A DNA stretch of 64,000 bases, taken from the NCBI RefSeq assembly GCF_004519295.1, contig NZ_SOZH01000007.1, forward strand, positions 265,055 to 329,054, in the 5' to 3' direction. The translations under genes and the position numbers were made by a program. Shown one piece after another: positions 26,005 through 34,735 of this stretch (position 1 is the stretch's first letter; every line of letters begins with the position of its first letter). Source of the stretch: Cellulosimicrobium funkei. GTDB taxonomy: Bacteria; Actinomycetota; Actinomycetes; Actinomycetales; Cellulomonadaceae. The notes under the pieces are model-generated. The model saw only the letters and a list, made by a program, of their open reading frames with translations, was not told the origin of the DNA and did not search any database.

Positions 26005-26994
26005 ATGCCCGTCCCGGTGCCCGACCCGCCGTTCGTCGTCGCCGAGGCGCTCCGCCTCGGCGTGAGCCGGAAGCAGCTGCGCTCACCGCGGCTCCACGCC
26101 CCGGTGCGGGGCGTCCGCATGGACGCCGCCCGGCGCGACGACCTGCGGTCCGTCGCCGCCGCCGTCCGGCTCGCGCTCCCGCGCGCGGCCGCCTTCTCCC
26201 ACACCACCGCTGCCGCGCTGTGGGACCTGCCGCTCCCGCCCGGCGTGTCCGGCCTCTCTCCGCTGCACGTCTCGGGGCCACCCGGCACGCGACCCCTCGA
26301 CGCGACCGGTGTCGTCACGCACGTCGGCCTGCCGGGGCGCGACGTCGTCGTCCGGCACGAGCTCGCCGTGACCGGCCCGGACAGGACCGTCGCCGACCTG
26401 GCGGCGCTCGTCGCCGCGGGCGGGCACGGTCTCACCGAGACGGACCTCGTCGTCGTCCTGGACGCGGTCCTCGGCGCCCGGGGACGAGCCCGCCCGTACC
26501 CCCGCGACCGGCTCGAGGCGCGCGTGCACCTGCCGCGCGGTCGACGCGGGGTCGTGCCGCTCGCGTCCGCGCTCCACCGTTCCCGCCGTTTCGTGGACTC
26601 CCCCATGGAGACGCTGCTGCGCCTCCGGCTGGTCGACTCGGGCTTCCCCTGCCCGGTCGTCGGGGCCGACGTCGTCGACGACGACGGACGCTGGCTCGCA
26701 CGACCCGACCTGTGCTGGCCCGAGCTCCGCATCGCGGTGGAGTACGACGGCCGGCACCACCTGACCTCCGCGCGGTAGCGCCTGAACGACGTCGCGCGGC
26801 AGGAGGAGCTGGAACGGCTCGGATGGCGGGTGATCGTGCTGTTCGCGTACGACGTCCTCGGCCGCTGGCCCTCGACCGAGGGCCGGATTCTGCACGCCTT
26901 CGTCGACCGCGGCGCGCGCCCGGAAGAGCTCCCGGACGCTCCCGACCCGGCCACGCGCCCGCGCGTCGTCACCCCGGCGCACCGGACCACCTGA
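26005..26994 (+). pseudogene. DUF559 endonuclease-like gene with in-frame amber stop
   Basis: The frame opens at the ATG at 26005 and codes for a protein with an AbiEi-like N-terminal region and a C-terminal DUF559 (very-short-patch-repair-like) nuclease fold. After EYDGRHHLTSAR a TAG at 26776-26778 stops it at 257 residues. The same frame continues for 71 more codons (LNDVARQEELERLGWRVIV and on) to a TGA at 26992-26994, exactly the expected DUF559 C-terminus. The stop stands where relatives usually have Gln, so a single CAG-to-TAG change explains it. It is flanked by two copies of the family-1 hairpin. Confidence 0.85.
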
Positions 26995-27039
26995 CTGTCG
27001 GCCGCCGGCCGAGAGGCGGGTGAGCGAGACGTGAGAAGT

Positions 27040-27081
27040 GAGAAGTGGCCCCTCCGGCACGCGCGGGAGGGGCCACTTCTC
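27040..27081. terminator. Family-1 hairpin, copy B
   Basis: GAGAAGTGGCCCCTCC (27040-27055) pairs perfectly with 27066-27081. It lies between the DUF559 pseudogene and the convergent threonine dehydratase gene. The upstream flank GCGAGACGTGAGAAGTG (27024-27040) is identical to that of copy A. Confidence 0.8.
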
Positions 27082-27089
27082 GCTCCTCG

Positions 27090-28355
27090 TCAGACGCGCG
27101 GCGACCCGCCGTCGCTGCGCTCGACGCGGTAGCCCGCGGAGCGCAGGTGCGCGACGAGCTCTTCGCAGTGCTCGGGCCCCTTGGTCTCGACCTGCATGCG
27201 CACCCACGCCTCGCCGATCGCGAGGCCCACGTCGGTGCGGTCGTGGTCGATGTGCATGATGTTGCCGCGCCTCGCCGCGACCGCCTCGAGCATGCGCGCG
27301 AGGGCGCCGGGGCGGTCGTCGAGCAGCACCTGGAGCTGGATGTACCGGCCCGCGGCGGCGAGGCCGTGCCGCACGACCCGCAGCAGCACGAGCGGGTCGA
27401 CGTTCCCTCCGGACAGCACGACGACGACCGGTCCCTCGACCGGGTCCGCCGCGCCCGCGTCGACCGCGGCCGTCCCGGACAGGAGCGCCGCGACGCCGGT
27501 CGCGGCGGCGGGCTCCACGAGCAGCTTCGCACGCTCGGCGACCATGAGCAGGGACCGGGAGATCTCCTCCTCGGTCACGGTGCGCACCTCGACGCCGTGG
27601 TGCGCGACGATCCCGAACGGCACCGCACCCGGGGTCCCGACCGCGATGCCGTCGGCCATCGTCCCGGCGAGCCGGGCCGTCGTCGGCTCTCCTGCGGCGA
27701 GCGAGCCCGGGTAGGCCGCGGCACGCTCCGCCTGCACCCCGATGACGCGCACGTGCGGCGCGGCCTGGGCGAACGCCGCGGCGAGCCCGGCGACGAGGCC
27801 GCCGCCTCCGAGCGGGGCGACGACGGTCCGGACGTCGGGCACCTGCTCGAGGATCTCGAGCGCGATGGTCGCCTGACCCGCGACGACGTCGGGGTGGTCG
27901 AACGGGTGGATGAACACGGCGCCCGTGCGGTCGGCCTCGGGGCGCGCGGCGGCGAGCGTCTCGTCCACGTCGGCGCCGACGAGCCGGACCTCGGCGCCGT
28001 ACTGGCGCGTCGCCGCGACCTTGGGGAGCGCGGCGTCGACCGGCATGTACACGACGGCCCGGATGCCGAGCAGGCCCGCGGCGAACGCGACGCCCTGCGC
28101 GTGGTTGCCCGCGCTCGCCGCGACGACGCCGCGCGCCTTCTCGTCGACGCTCAGGCGCGCCATGCGCACGTAGTCGCCGCGGACCTTGAACGACCCCGCG
28201 CGCTGGAGGTTCTCGCACTTGAGCAGGACCCGGACGCCAGCCGCCTCGCTGATCGCCCGGGTGGTGTGCACCGGCGTGCGGTACGCGACGCCGTCGAGCA
28301 GGCGGGCGGCGTCGCGGACGTCGTCGAGCGGGACGGGCACGGGACCTGAGGTCAC
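27090..28355 (-). CDS. ilvA: Threonine ammonia-lyase with ACT domain
   Basis: This PLP enzyme turns L-threonine into 2-oxobutanoate and ammonia, feeding isoleucine synthesis or threonine breakdown. The 421-residue protein has the PLP lysine Lys57 in GSFKVRG, the Gly-rich cofactor loop PLGGGGL and SGGNVDP. A single C-terminal ACT domain (about 340-421) makes it like the shorter IlvA/TdcB class. Its GTG start at 28355 overlaps the stop of the AI-2E family gene (GTGA), so they are co-transcribed. Confidence 0.94.
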   Translation of the reverse strand: MTSGPVPVPLDDVRDAARLLDGVAYRTPVHTTRAISEAAGVRVLLKCENLQRAGSFKVRGDYVRMARLSVDEKARGVVAASAGNHAQGVAFAAGLLGIRAVVYMPVDAALPKVAATRQYGAEVRLVGADVDETLAAARPEADRTGAVFIHPFDHPDVVAGQATIALEILEQVPDVRTVVAPLGGGGLVAGLAAAFAQAAPHVRVIGVQAERAAAYPGSLAAGEPTTARLAGTMADGIAVGTPGAVPFGIVAHHGVEVRTVTEEEISRSLLMVAERAKLLVEPAAATGVAALLSGTAAVDAGAADPVEGPVVVVLSGGNVDPLVLLRVVRHGLAAAGRYIQLQVLLDDRPGALARMLEAVAARRGNIMHIDHDRTDVGLAIGEAWVRMQVETKGPEHCEELVAHLRSAGYRVERSDGGSPRV

Positions 28356-29662
28356 CGCGCCTCTCCCGGTGTGCCCTCGCCCGGTGCGTCGGCGACGCCG
28401 GCGTCCTGCGTCTCGACGACCGCCGAGCCGCCGGCGTCGTGCGCCCGGCGACCGGGGCGGCGGGCGCCCGTGTCGTCGAGGTCGGACTCGGCGCGCGCGA
28501 TGACGGGCGGCTGCGGGCTGCCGCGCACGACGACGCGGTCGTCGGTGCCGAGCTCGGGGAACTTGTCGTGGCCGTGCAGGTAGAGCACCACCGTGTTGAG
28601 CACCGCGGCGATCGGGACCGCGAACAGCGCGCCGACGATGCCCGCGGCGAAGCTACCGGCCGCGACGACGAGCAGGACGGCGACGGGGTGCAGCGAGACC
28701 GCGTGCCCCATGAGGAAGGGCTGGAGGATGTGGCCCTCGATCTGCTGCACGAGCAGCACGATGCCGAGCATGACGAGCGCCTGCACCCAGCCCTGCGCGA
28801 CGAGCACGACGAGCACCGCGATGGACCCGGTGACGATGGCACCGACGATCGGGATGAACGACCCGACGAAGACGAGGATGCCGAGCGGCAGCGCGAGCGA
28901 CGGCACGAAGAACGCGGCGCCGACGCCGATGCCGACCGCGTCGACGGCGGCGACGAGGATCTGGGTGCGCGTGTACGCGGCGAGCGTCACGATGCCGCGA
29001 CGGCCGGCCTGGTGCACGCGGTCGCGGGCGCGCAGCGGGAGCAGCCCCACGACCCACGACCAGATCGAGCGCCCGTCGAGCAGGAAGAAGAACGTGCAGA
29101 ACAGGGCGATGAGGGCCCCGGCGAGCACGTGGCCGATGGTCGTCGCCGCGCCCAGCGCGCCCGAGACGATCGAGTCCTGGTTCTCGGAGACCGCGGTCCC
29201 CGCCTGGTCGAGCCAGTGCGAGAGCGTGGTGGAGTCGAGGCCGAGGGGGCCGTCGGCGAGCCAGTTCGTGAACTGCTCGAAGCCCTCGACGGCCTGGTCG
29301 CGCAGGTCCTGGAAGCCGCTGACGATCTGCTGCCCCGCGATGGCGATGAGCCCCGCGACCACGACGATGAGCGCGATGAGCGCGGCGCCCGACGCGAGGC
29401 CGCGCGACATGCGCAGGTGCCGCCGGAAGAACCGCTGGACCGGCGTGAGGAGCACGGTGAGCAGCAGCGCCACCGCGATCGGCACGACGATCACCTTGAG
29501 CTGCGTCACGACCCACAGCCCGGCCGCGATCGCCGCGCCGATGAGCAGCAGGCGCCACGACCACGCGGCGGCCGAGCGCACGGCGTCGGGCACGGCCGCT
29601 GCGCCGGGACGCGCGGGAGGAAGCGGGTCGGGGGTGCGGTGCTGGTCCGTCTGCGCGCTCAC
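28352..29662 (-). CDS. AI-2E family transporter (PerM/YdiK type)
   Basis: This 436-residue membrane protein has the family's usual eight-helix pattern in three hydrophobic blocks, with the conserved LLTVLLTPVQRFF and the C-terminal GSFIPIVGAIV and QQIEGHILQPFLMG motifs. The last 75 residues are a hydrophilic tail. Members move small molecules or ions; substrate is unknown here. The GTG at 29662 has no ribosome binding site but a TAGGGT -10 six bases away. The ilvA gene follows with a 4-base overlap. Confidence 0.9.
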   Translation of the reverse strand: MSAQTDQHRTPDPLPPARPGAAAVPDAVRSAAAWSWRLLLIGAAIAAGLWVVTQLKVIVVPIAVALLLTVLLTPVQRFFRRHLRMSRGLASGAALIALIVVVAGLIAIAGQQIVSGFQDLRDQAVEGFEQFTNWLADGPLGLDSTTLSHWLDQAGTAVSENQDSIVSGALGAATTIGHVLAGALIALFCTFFFLLDGRSIWSWVVGLLPLRARDRVHQAGRRGIVTLAAYTRTQILVAAVDAVGIGVGAAFFVPSLALPLGILVFVGSFIPIVGAIVTGSIAVLVVLVAQGWVQALVMLGIVLLVQQIEGHILQPFLMGHAVSLHPVAVLLVVAAGSFAAGIVGALFAVPIAAVLNTVVLYLHGHDKFPELGTDDRVVVRGSPQPPVIARAESDLDDTGARRPGRRAHDAGGSAVVETQDAGVADAPGEGTPGEAR

Positions 29663-29668
29663 AGCGCA

Positions 29669-29674
29669 ACCCTA
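29669..29674 (-). promoter_or_regulatory. Leaderless -10 of the AI-2E/ilvA operon
   Basis: TAGGGT on the minus strand ends 6 bases before the GTG at 29662. Confidence 0.6.
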
Positions 29675-29741
29675 GGGGAGCGGCCCCCGCCGCGCGCCCC
29701 TGCGCACGGCGAGCCCGCGCGGTGTGCGCAGGATCTCCCCG

Positions 29742-30983
29742 TCAGGCGAGCGCCTGCCCGAGGTCGGCGAGGAGATCCTCGACGTCCTCGATGCCGACGG
29801 ACAGCCGGACGAGGTCGTCGGGGACCTCGAGCGCCGTGCCCGCGACGGAGCCGTGCGTCATGCGGCCGGGGTGCTCGACGAGCGACTCGACCCCGCCCAG
29901 CGACTCCGCGAGCGTGAACACCCGGGTGCGCGCGCACACGTCGAGCGCCTTGGCCTCGCTGCCCACGCGGAACGAGACCATGCCGCCGAACCCGGACATC
30001 TGACGCGCGGCGAGCTCGTGGCCCGGGTGCGACGCGAGGCCCGGGTAGATCACCTCGGTCACGGCCGGGTGCGCGTCGAGGAACTCCGCGACCGCGGCCG
30101 CGTTCGCCTGGTGGCGGTCCATGCGCACCGCGAGCGTCTTCAGCCCGCGCAGCGTGAGCCACGCGTCGAACGGCCCGGCGACGGCGCCCGACGCGTTCTG
30201 GTGGAAGCCCACCGCCCCCGCGACGTCCGTGCCGCCCGCGGGCGACGCGAGCCCGCCGGGGAGCTGCGCGCCCGTCGCCACGACGAGCGCTCCCCCGACG
30301 ACGTCGCTGTGGCCCCCGACGTACTTCGTGGTCGAGTGCACGACGACGTCCGCCCCCAGCGCGAGCGGCTGCTGGAGGTAGGGGGTCGCGAACGTGTTGT
30401 CGACGACGAGCAGCGCCCCGGCCTCGTGCGCGACGCCCGCGAGCGCCGCGACGTCGCTCACGCCGAGCAGCGGGTTCGTCGGGGTCTCGACCCAGACGAC
30501 GCGCGTCTCGGGGCGCACTGCCGCGCGCACGGCCTCGACGTCCGTGAGGTCGACGGGCGTGTGCTCGACGCCCCACGGCCCGAACACCCGGGCGATGAGG
30601 CGGTAGGTGCCGCCGTACGCGTCGTCGGGCACGATCACGTGGTCCCCGGGGCGCACGACGGCGCGCAGCAGCGTGTCCTCGGCCGCGAGGCCGGACGCGA
30701 AGGCGAACCCGCGCGCGGCGGGCGACCCGTCCGCCGTCGGGCGCAGGCCGCCGGACTCCGCGGCCGCGAGCGCCTCCTCGAGGGCGGTGCGCGTCGGGTT
30801 CGCGGAGCGCGAGTACTCGTAGCCGCCGCGCAGCCCGCCGACGCCGTCCTGCTTGTACGTCGAGACCTGGTGGATCGGCGGCACGACGGCGCCGGTCGTC
30901 GCGTCCGGGTCCTGGCCCGCGTGGATCGCGCGCGTGGAGAAGCCGGTGGTGGTCCAGTCGGGGTGCTCGCTCGGGGTGGTCAC
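29742..30983 (-). CDS. metB: Cystathionine gamma-synthase / gamma-lyase (MetB family)
   Basis: This Cys/Met metabolism PLP enzyme makes or splits cystathionine. The 413-residue protein has EYSRSANPTR for cofactor and substrate binding, and PLP lysine Lys220 in HSTTKYVGGHSD. Sequence alone does not separate synthase from lyase; the cystathionine beta-synthase gene at 45.4 kb makes a lyase role in reverse transsulfuration possible. The GTG at 30983 is leaderless, with TAGGCT six bases upstream. Confidence 0.92.
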   Translation of the reverse strand: MTTPSEHPDWTTTGFSTRAIHAGQDPDATTGAVVPPIHQVSTYKQDGVGGLRGGYEYSRSANPTRTALEEALAAAESGGLRPTADGSPAARGFAFASGLAAEDTLLRAVVRPGDHVIVPDDAYGGTYRLIARVFGPWGVEHTPVDLTDVEAVRAAVRPETRVVWVETPTNPLLGVSDVAALAGVAHEAGALLVVDNTFATPYLQQPLALGADVVVHSTTKYVGGHSDVVGGALVVATGAQLPGGLASPAGGTDVAGAVGFHQNASGAVAGPFDAWLTLRGLKTLAVRMDRHQANAAAVAEFLDAHPAVTEVIYPGLASHPGHELAARQMSGFGGMVSFRVGSEAKALDVCARTRVFTLAESLGGVESLVEHPGRMTHGSVAGTALEVPDDLVRLSVGIEDVEDLLADLGQALA

Positions 30984-30989
30984 CCGACC

Positions 30990-30995
30990 AGCCTA
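30990..30995 (-). promoter_or_regulatory. Leaderless -10 of metB
   Basis: TAGGCT on the minus strand ends 6 bases before the GTG at 30983. Confidence 0.6.
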
Positions 30996-31009
30996 GGCGC
31001 ACCCCCTGC

Positions 31010-31069
31010 GCCGAGCAGGCGGTCCTGGTCCGTCCCGCTACCCGGACGAGCCAGGACCACCTGCTCGGC
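31010..31069. repeat. Family-2 hairpin, copy 1
   Basis: GCCGAGCAGG-N-GGTCCTGG (31010-31028) pairs with 31051-31069 with one mismatch, and an inner GTCCG/CGGAC continues the stem. It shares its outer arms with the hairpin at 53666-53725. It sits between the divergent metB and SDR genes, so it is not a simple terminator of either. Confidence 0.7.
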
Positions 31070-31190
31070 GGCGGCCGTGGCGACGGCGGCCATGGCGAGG
31101 GCGGTGGGGCGGTGGCGGCCGCGACCGCCGCGGGCCACGGTAGGGAGGCGGGCGGCGACCGTCGTCCGACGACCCGGAAGGAGCCCGCGC

Positions 31191-31985
31191 ATGAGGATCG
31201 ACCTGGACGGCAGGAGGGCGCTCGTCACCGGCTCGGCGCAGGGGATCGGGCTCGCGATCTCGCGCACGCTCGCGGCGTGCGGCGCGGCGGTCGTCGTCAA
31301 CGGGCGCTCCGAGGAGACGGCGCAGCGGGCTTCCGCCGACGTGCGCGAGCACGTGCCCGGGGCGGACGTGCTGGGCGTGGCCGCCGACCTCGCGACCGAC
31401 GAGGGGACGGCGGCCGTGCTCGACGCCGTGCCGCACGTCGACGTGCTGGTGAACAACCTCGGCATCTTCTCGAGCGCGGACCCGCTCGCGATCGACGACG
31501 CAACGTGGCGCCGCTACTTCGAGGTGAACGTCCTCGCGGGCGTGCGGCTCACGCGCGCGTACCTGCCGGGGATGACGGAGCGCGGCTGGGGCCGGGTGCA
31601 GTTCGTCGGGAGCGACTCGGCGGTCGTGATCCCGGCCGAGATGATCCACTACGGCGTGACGAAGACGGCGCTGCTCGGCGTCTCGCGCGGGTTCGCCAAG
31701 GCGGCGGCGGGCACGGGTGTCACGGTGAACAGCGTGCTCGCCGGGCCCACGCACACGGGCGGGGTGGAGGCGTTCGCGCGCGAGCTCGTCGGCGACGACC
31801 TGCCGTGGGACGAGGCGCAGCGCGTGTTCATGCGCGAGCACCGCCCGCAGTCGCTGCTCCAGCGCCTCATCGAGCCGGAGGAGATCGCGCACATGGTCGC
31901 CTACCTCGCGTCACCGCTCGCGTCGGCGACGACCGGCGCCGCGGTGCGCGTCGACGGCGGGTACATCGACTCGATCGTCCCGTGA
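31191..31985 (+). CDS. Short-chain dehydrogenase/reductase
   Basis: This 264-residue NAD(P)-dependent oxidoreductase of the classical SDR type has the cofactor motif TGSAQGIG (13-20), VNNLG (87-91), Ser141/Ser143 and the catalytic Tyr154-x3-Lys158 (YGVTK). The C-terminus with GAAVRVDGGYIDSIV is typical. The ATG at 31191 follows GGAAGGAG. Substrate is unknown; neighbours give no pathway. Confidence 0.9.
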   Translation: MRIDLDGRRALVTGSAQGIGLAISRTLAACGAAVVVNGRSEETAQRASADVREHVPGADVLGVAADLATDEGTAAVLDAVPHVDVLVNNLGIFSSADPLAIDDATWRRYFEVNVLAGVRLTRAYLPGMTERGWGRVQFVGSDSAVVIPAEMIHYGVTKTALLGVSRGFAKAAAGTGVTVNSVLAGPTHTGGVEAFARELVGDDLPWDEAQRVFMREHRPQSLLQRLIEPEEIAHMVAYLASPLASATTGAAVRVDGGYIDSIVP

Positions 31986-32130
31986 GAGGCTCGGGCCGGA
32001 CACGCGCCCGGCCCCCCGGTCGCGGCACGTCCGCGGAACACCGACCGCCCCCGCCGCGTTCTACCCCGTGCCAGGACGATGCGTCGTGGGCCAGCGCCCC
32101 GGTCGTCCGGGCACCCTCAGGAGGTAAGCG

Positions 32131-32805
32131 ATGAACTCGATCTTCGACGCGATCTTCGGCTCGTCCGGCAAGACGACGATGATCGCCCCCGAGGACGCGC
32201 TGCCCGGGCGCCAGTCGCCCGTGCTGCAGGCGCCGCGTCCCCACACCGTGCTCGGCACCTCGATCACCGGCCCGTGGCCCGAGGGCACCCGCGTGCTCTA
32301 CCTGGCGATGGGCTGCTTCTGGGGCGCCGAGGAGATCTTCTGGCAGGTCCCCGGGGTGGTGAGCACCGCCGTCGGCTACATGGGCGGCACGACGCCGAAC
32401 CCCACCTACGAGGAGGCGTGCACCGCGCGGACCGGCCACACCGAGACGGCGCTCGTCGCGTACGACCCGACGAAGGTCTCCGAGGAGGAGCTGCTCAAGA
32501 TCTTCTGGGAGCGCCACGACCCGACGCAGGGCTACCGCCAGGGCAACGACGTCGGCACCCAGTACCGGTCCGCCGTGTACTGGACGACGCCCGAGCAGGA
32601 GCGAGCCGTCCGTGAGACGGCGGCGCGCTACTCCGCGGTGCTCGAGGCCAAGGGGTACGACCCGGTGACGACGGAGATGCGCCCCGCGGCCGAGGCCGGG
32701 CCGTTCTACTACGCCGAGGACTACCACCAGCAGTACCTCGACAAGAACCCGAACGGCTACCGCTGCCACGCGACCACGGGGGTCCCGTTCCCGAGCGCCG
32801 CGTAG
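32131..32805 (+). CDS. msrA: Peptide methionine-S-sulfoxide reductase
   Basis: This 224-residue enzyme repairs oxidised methionine. The catalytic Cys62 is in [10 protein letters not shown], and a resolving Cys near the C-terminus is in GYRCHATTG. The [12 protein letters not shown] and [10 protein letters not shown] blocks are family signatures. The ATG at 32131 has a near-ideal AGGAGGT. The family-1 hairpin copy C follows 15 bases after the stop. Confidence 0.95.
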   Translation: MNSIFDAIFGSSGKTTMIAPEDALPGRQSPVLQAPRPHTVLGTSITGPWPEGTRVLYLAMGCFWGAEEIFWQVPGVVSTAVGYMGGTTPNPTYEEACTARTGHTETALVAYDPTKVSEEELLKIFWERHDPTQGYRQGNDVGTQYRSAVYWTTPEQERAVRETAARYSAVLEAKGYDPVTTEMRPAAEAGPFYYAEDYHQQYLDKNPNGYRCHATTGVPFPSAA

Positions 32806-32820
32806 CACCCGCCGAGAGGT

Positions 32821-32862
32821 GAGAAGTGGCCCCTGGTCCCGCCGGACCAGGGGCCACTTCTC
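32821..32862. terminator. Family-1 hairpin, copy C
   Basis: Bases 32821-32839 pair perfectly with 32844-32862 around CGCC. The outer GAGAAGTGGCCCCT arm is the same as in copies A and B, while the inner GGTCC/GGACC is private. It ends msrA. Confidence 0.8.
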
Positions 32863-32940
32863 GCATCTCGCCCGCGCGACGTCCCGCTGCCGCGTCCCGC
32901 CGAGGTGCGGGGCCGCCGGGGTCGCCCGCACGATGGGCCC

Positions 32941-33777
32941 ATGACGATCCCCACCCTCGCGGCGCAGGACGGCACGACGATCCCCGCGATCGGCCTCGGC
33001 ACCTACCGGCTCCAGGGCGAGGAGGGCGCGGACGCCGTCGCGCGCGCGATCGACGCGGGGTACCGGCTCGTCGACTCCGCGTTCAGCTACGAGAACGAGG
33101 GCGCCGTGGGCGCGGCGGTGCGCCGCTCGGGCGTCGCGCGCGAGGACGTGCTCGTGACGTCGAAGCTCCCCGGGCGCCACCACGCGCACGACGACGCCGT
33201 CCGGACGGTCGAGGAGTCGGTGCTGCGCACGGGCCTGGACTACCTCGATCTGTACCTCGTGCACTGGCCCAACCCGCGCGTGGGCCGGTACGTCGAGGCG
33301 TACGAGGCGCTCGTGGAGTGCCGCGACCGGGGCCTGGTCCGGCACGTCGGCGTCTCGAACTTCCTGCCCGAGCACCTGGACGCGGTGATCGCGGCGACGG
33401 GCGTGACGCCCGTCGTGAACCAGGTCGAGCTGCACCCGTACTTCCCGCAGCCGCTCCAGCGTGCGGCGGACGCGGAGCGCGGCGTCGTCACGGAGGCGTG
33501 GAGCCCGATCGGACGCGCGAACGACCTGCTCCGGGACCCGGTCGTCACGCAGGTCGCGGCCGCGCACGGCGTCTCCCCGGTGCAGGCGATCCTGCGCTGG
33601 CACGTGCAGCTCGGTGTCGTGCCGCTGCCGAAGGCGTCGTCGCCGGAGCGTCAGCGCGAGAACCTCGACGTGTTCTCGTTCGAGCTGACCACGCACGAGA
33701 TGAACGCCCTGACCGGGCTCGCCCGGGCGGACGGGCGCACGAACGGCCAGGACCCGGCGGTGTACGAGGAGCTGTAG
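32941..33777 (+). CDS. Aldo/keto reductase
   Basis: This 278-residue NADPH-dependent (beta/alpha)8 reductase has the catalytic tetrad Asp45, Tyr50, Lys75 and His108 (in LVHWP), with the family strings GYRLVDSAFSYENE and HVGVSNF. The cofactor loop LPKASSPER is near the C-terminus. It resembles 2,5-diketo-gluconate-reductase-like AKR5 proteins; substrate is unknown. The ATG at 32941 has no ribosome binding site; CACGAT ends six bases before it, a weaker version of the leaderless layout. Confidence 0.92.
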   Translation: MTIPTLAAQDGTTIPAIGLGTYRLQGEEGADAVARAIDAGYRLVDSAFSYENEGAVGAAVRRSGVAREDVLVTSKLPGRHHAHDDAVRTVEESVLRTGLDYLDLYLVHWPNPRVGRYVEAYEALVECRDRGLVRHVGVSNFLPEHLDAVIAATGVTPVVNQVELHPYFPQPLQRAADAERGVVTEAWSPIGRANDLLRDPVVTQVAAAHGVSPVQAILRWHVQLGVVPLPKASSPERQRENLDVFSFELTTHEMNALTGLARADGRTNGQDPAVYEEL

Positions 33778-33862
33778 CGCCGGGGCTCGCACGGCCCGGT
33801 CGCGGCCCGGTCCCGGCGCGGCGGCGCGCGCCCCCGCCCGCCGGTCGTGGCACCGTGTGCGC

Positions 33863-34714
33863 GTGACCTCCGCCGCGCTCAGCCCGCTGCCCGACGCCGC
33901 CCGCCCGCCCTGGGCGGTCGGGTCGCCCCTGCGGCTGCTCGCCGCGGTCCTCGTGTCCGGCTCCGCGGTGCTGCTCTTCGCGGTCCACGCGCGCCCGCTC
34001 GGGTACGTCCCGCTCGTCCTCGGGGTCGCGCTCGGGCTGCTCGTAGACCGGCGCCTCGGCCGTGACCTCGCGCTGGTCGGCGTCGGGATGGGGATCATCT
34101 CGACCATCTCGCTGAAGGCCGACCTGTCCGACGCCGGCATGGTGCGCTTCGCCGTCGTGCTCTCCCTCGCGGTGCTCGTCCCGTGGGCGCTGTCCCGCTT
34201 CGTCTTCCGCGAGGACGCCGTCACGTTCCCCGTCGCGACGGGGCGCCGCTGGACGCGGGGGCAGGTCGTGTACCTGGTCGTGGTCGTCGTGGCGGGCTAC
34301 CTGATCCTGCCGTTCTACTTCATCGGGTCGGGCGCGTACCTCAACTGGCCGCCGATCACGGGCGGCGCGGAGATCGCGCGCCTGTTCGTCGGCGTCAACG
34401 CGGTGGGCATCTGGGACGAGCTGTTCTTCGTGTGCGTGGTCTTCGCGCTGTACCGCGAGCACTTCGGGGTGTGGACGGCGAACCTGCTGCAGGCGACGGT
34501 CTTCGTGTCGTTCCTCTGGGAGCTCGGCTACCGCGAGTGGGGCCCGCTGCTCACCGTGCCGTTCGCGCTCGTCCAGGGCTGGATCTTCTCCTGGAGCAAG
34601 TCGCTCACGTACGTCGTGGCCGTCCACCTGCTGTTCGACGTCGTGGTGTTCGCCGTGCTGGTGCACGCCCACCACCCGGAGCTGTTCGACGTCTTCGTCA
34701 CCGCGCCGCGCTGA
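33863..34714 (+). CDS. CPBP-like multi-pass membrane protein
   Basis: This 283-residue protein has about eight hydrophobic segments. It resembles CPBP/CAAX-protease (Abi) family proteins: IWDELFFVCVVFALYREHF sits where the EExxxR motif would be, WELGY follows, and HLLFD matches HxxxB. The first Glu is Asp and the spaced Arg is shifted, so protease activity is uncertain. The GTG at 33863 is chosen because CACCGT lies at the leaderless spacing; GTG at 33857 is an alternative. It converges on the PAP2 gene. Confidence 0.65.
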   Translation: MTSAALSPLPDAARPPWAVGSPLRLLAAVLVSGSAVLLFAVHARPLGYVPLVLGVALGLLVDRRLGRDLALVGVGMGIISTISLKADLSDAGMVRFAVVLSLAVLVPWALSRFVFREDAVTFPVATGRRWTRGQVVYLVVVVVAGYLILPFYFIGSGAYLNWPPITGGAEIARLFVGVNAVGIWDELFFVCVVFALYREHFGVWTANLLQATVFVSFLWELGYREWGPLLTVPFALVQGWIFSWSKSLTYVVAVHLLFDVVVFAVLVHAHHPELFDVFVTAPR

Positions 34715-34735
34715 CGGCGCCGCCCGCGGGCGGGG

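Noticed and set aside
26005..26994. Intact type IV toxin-antitoxin or Abi system
   Set aside because: The frame is broken by TAG and no toxin gene (AbiEii type) follows.
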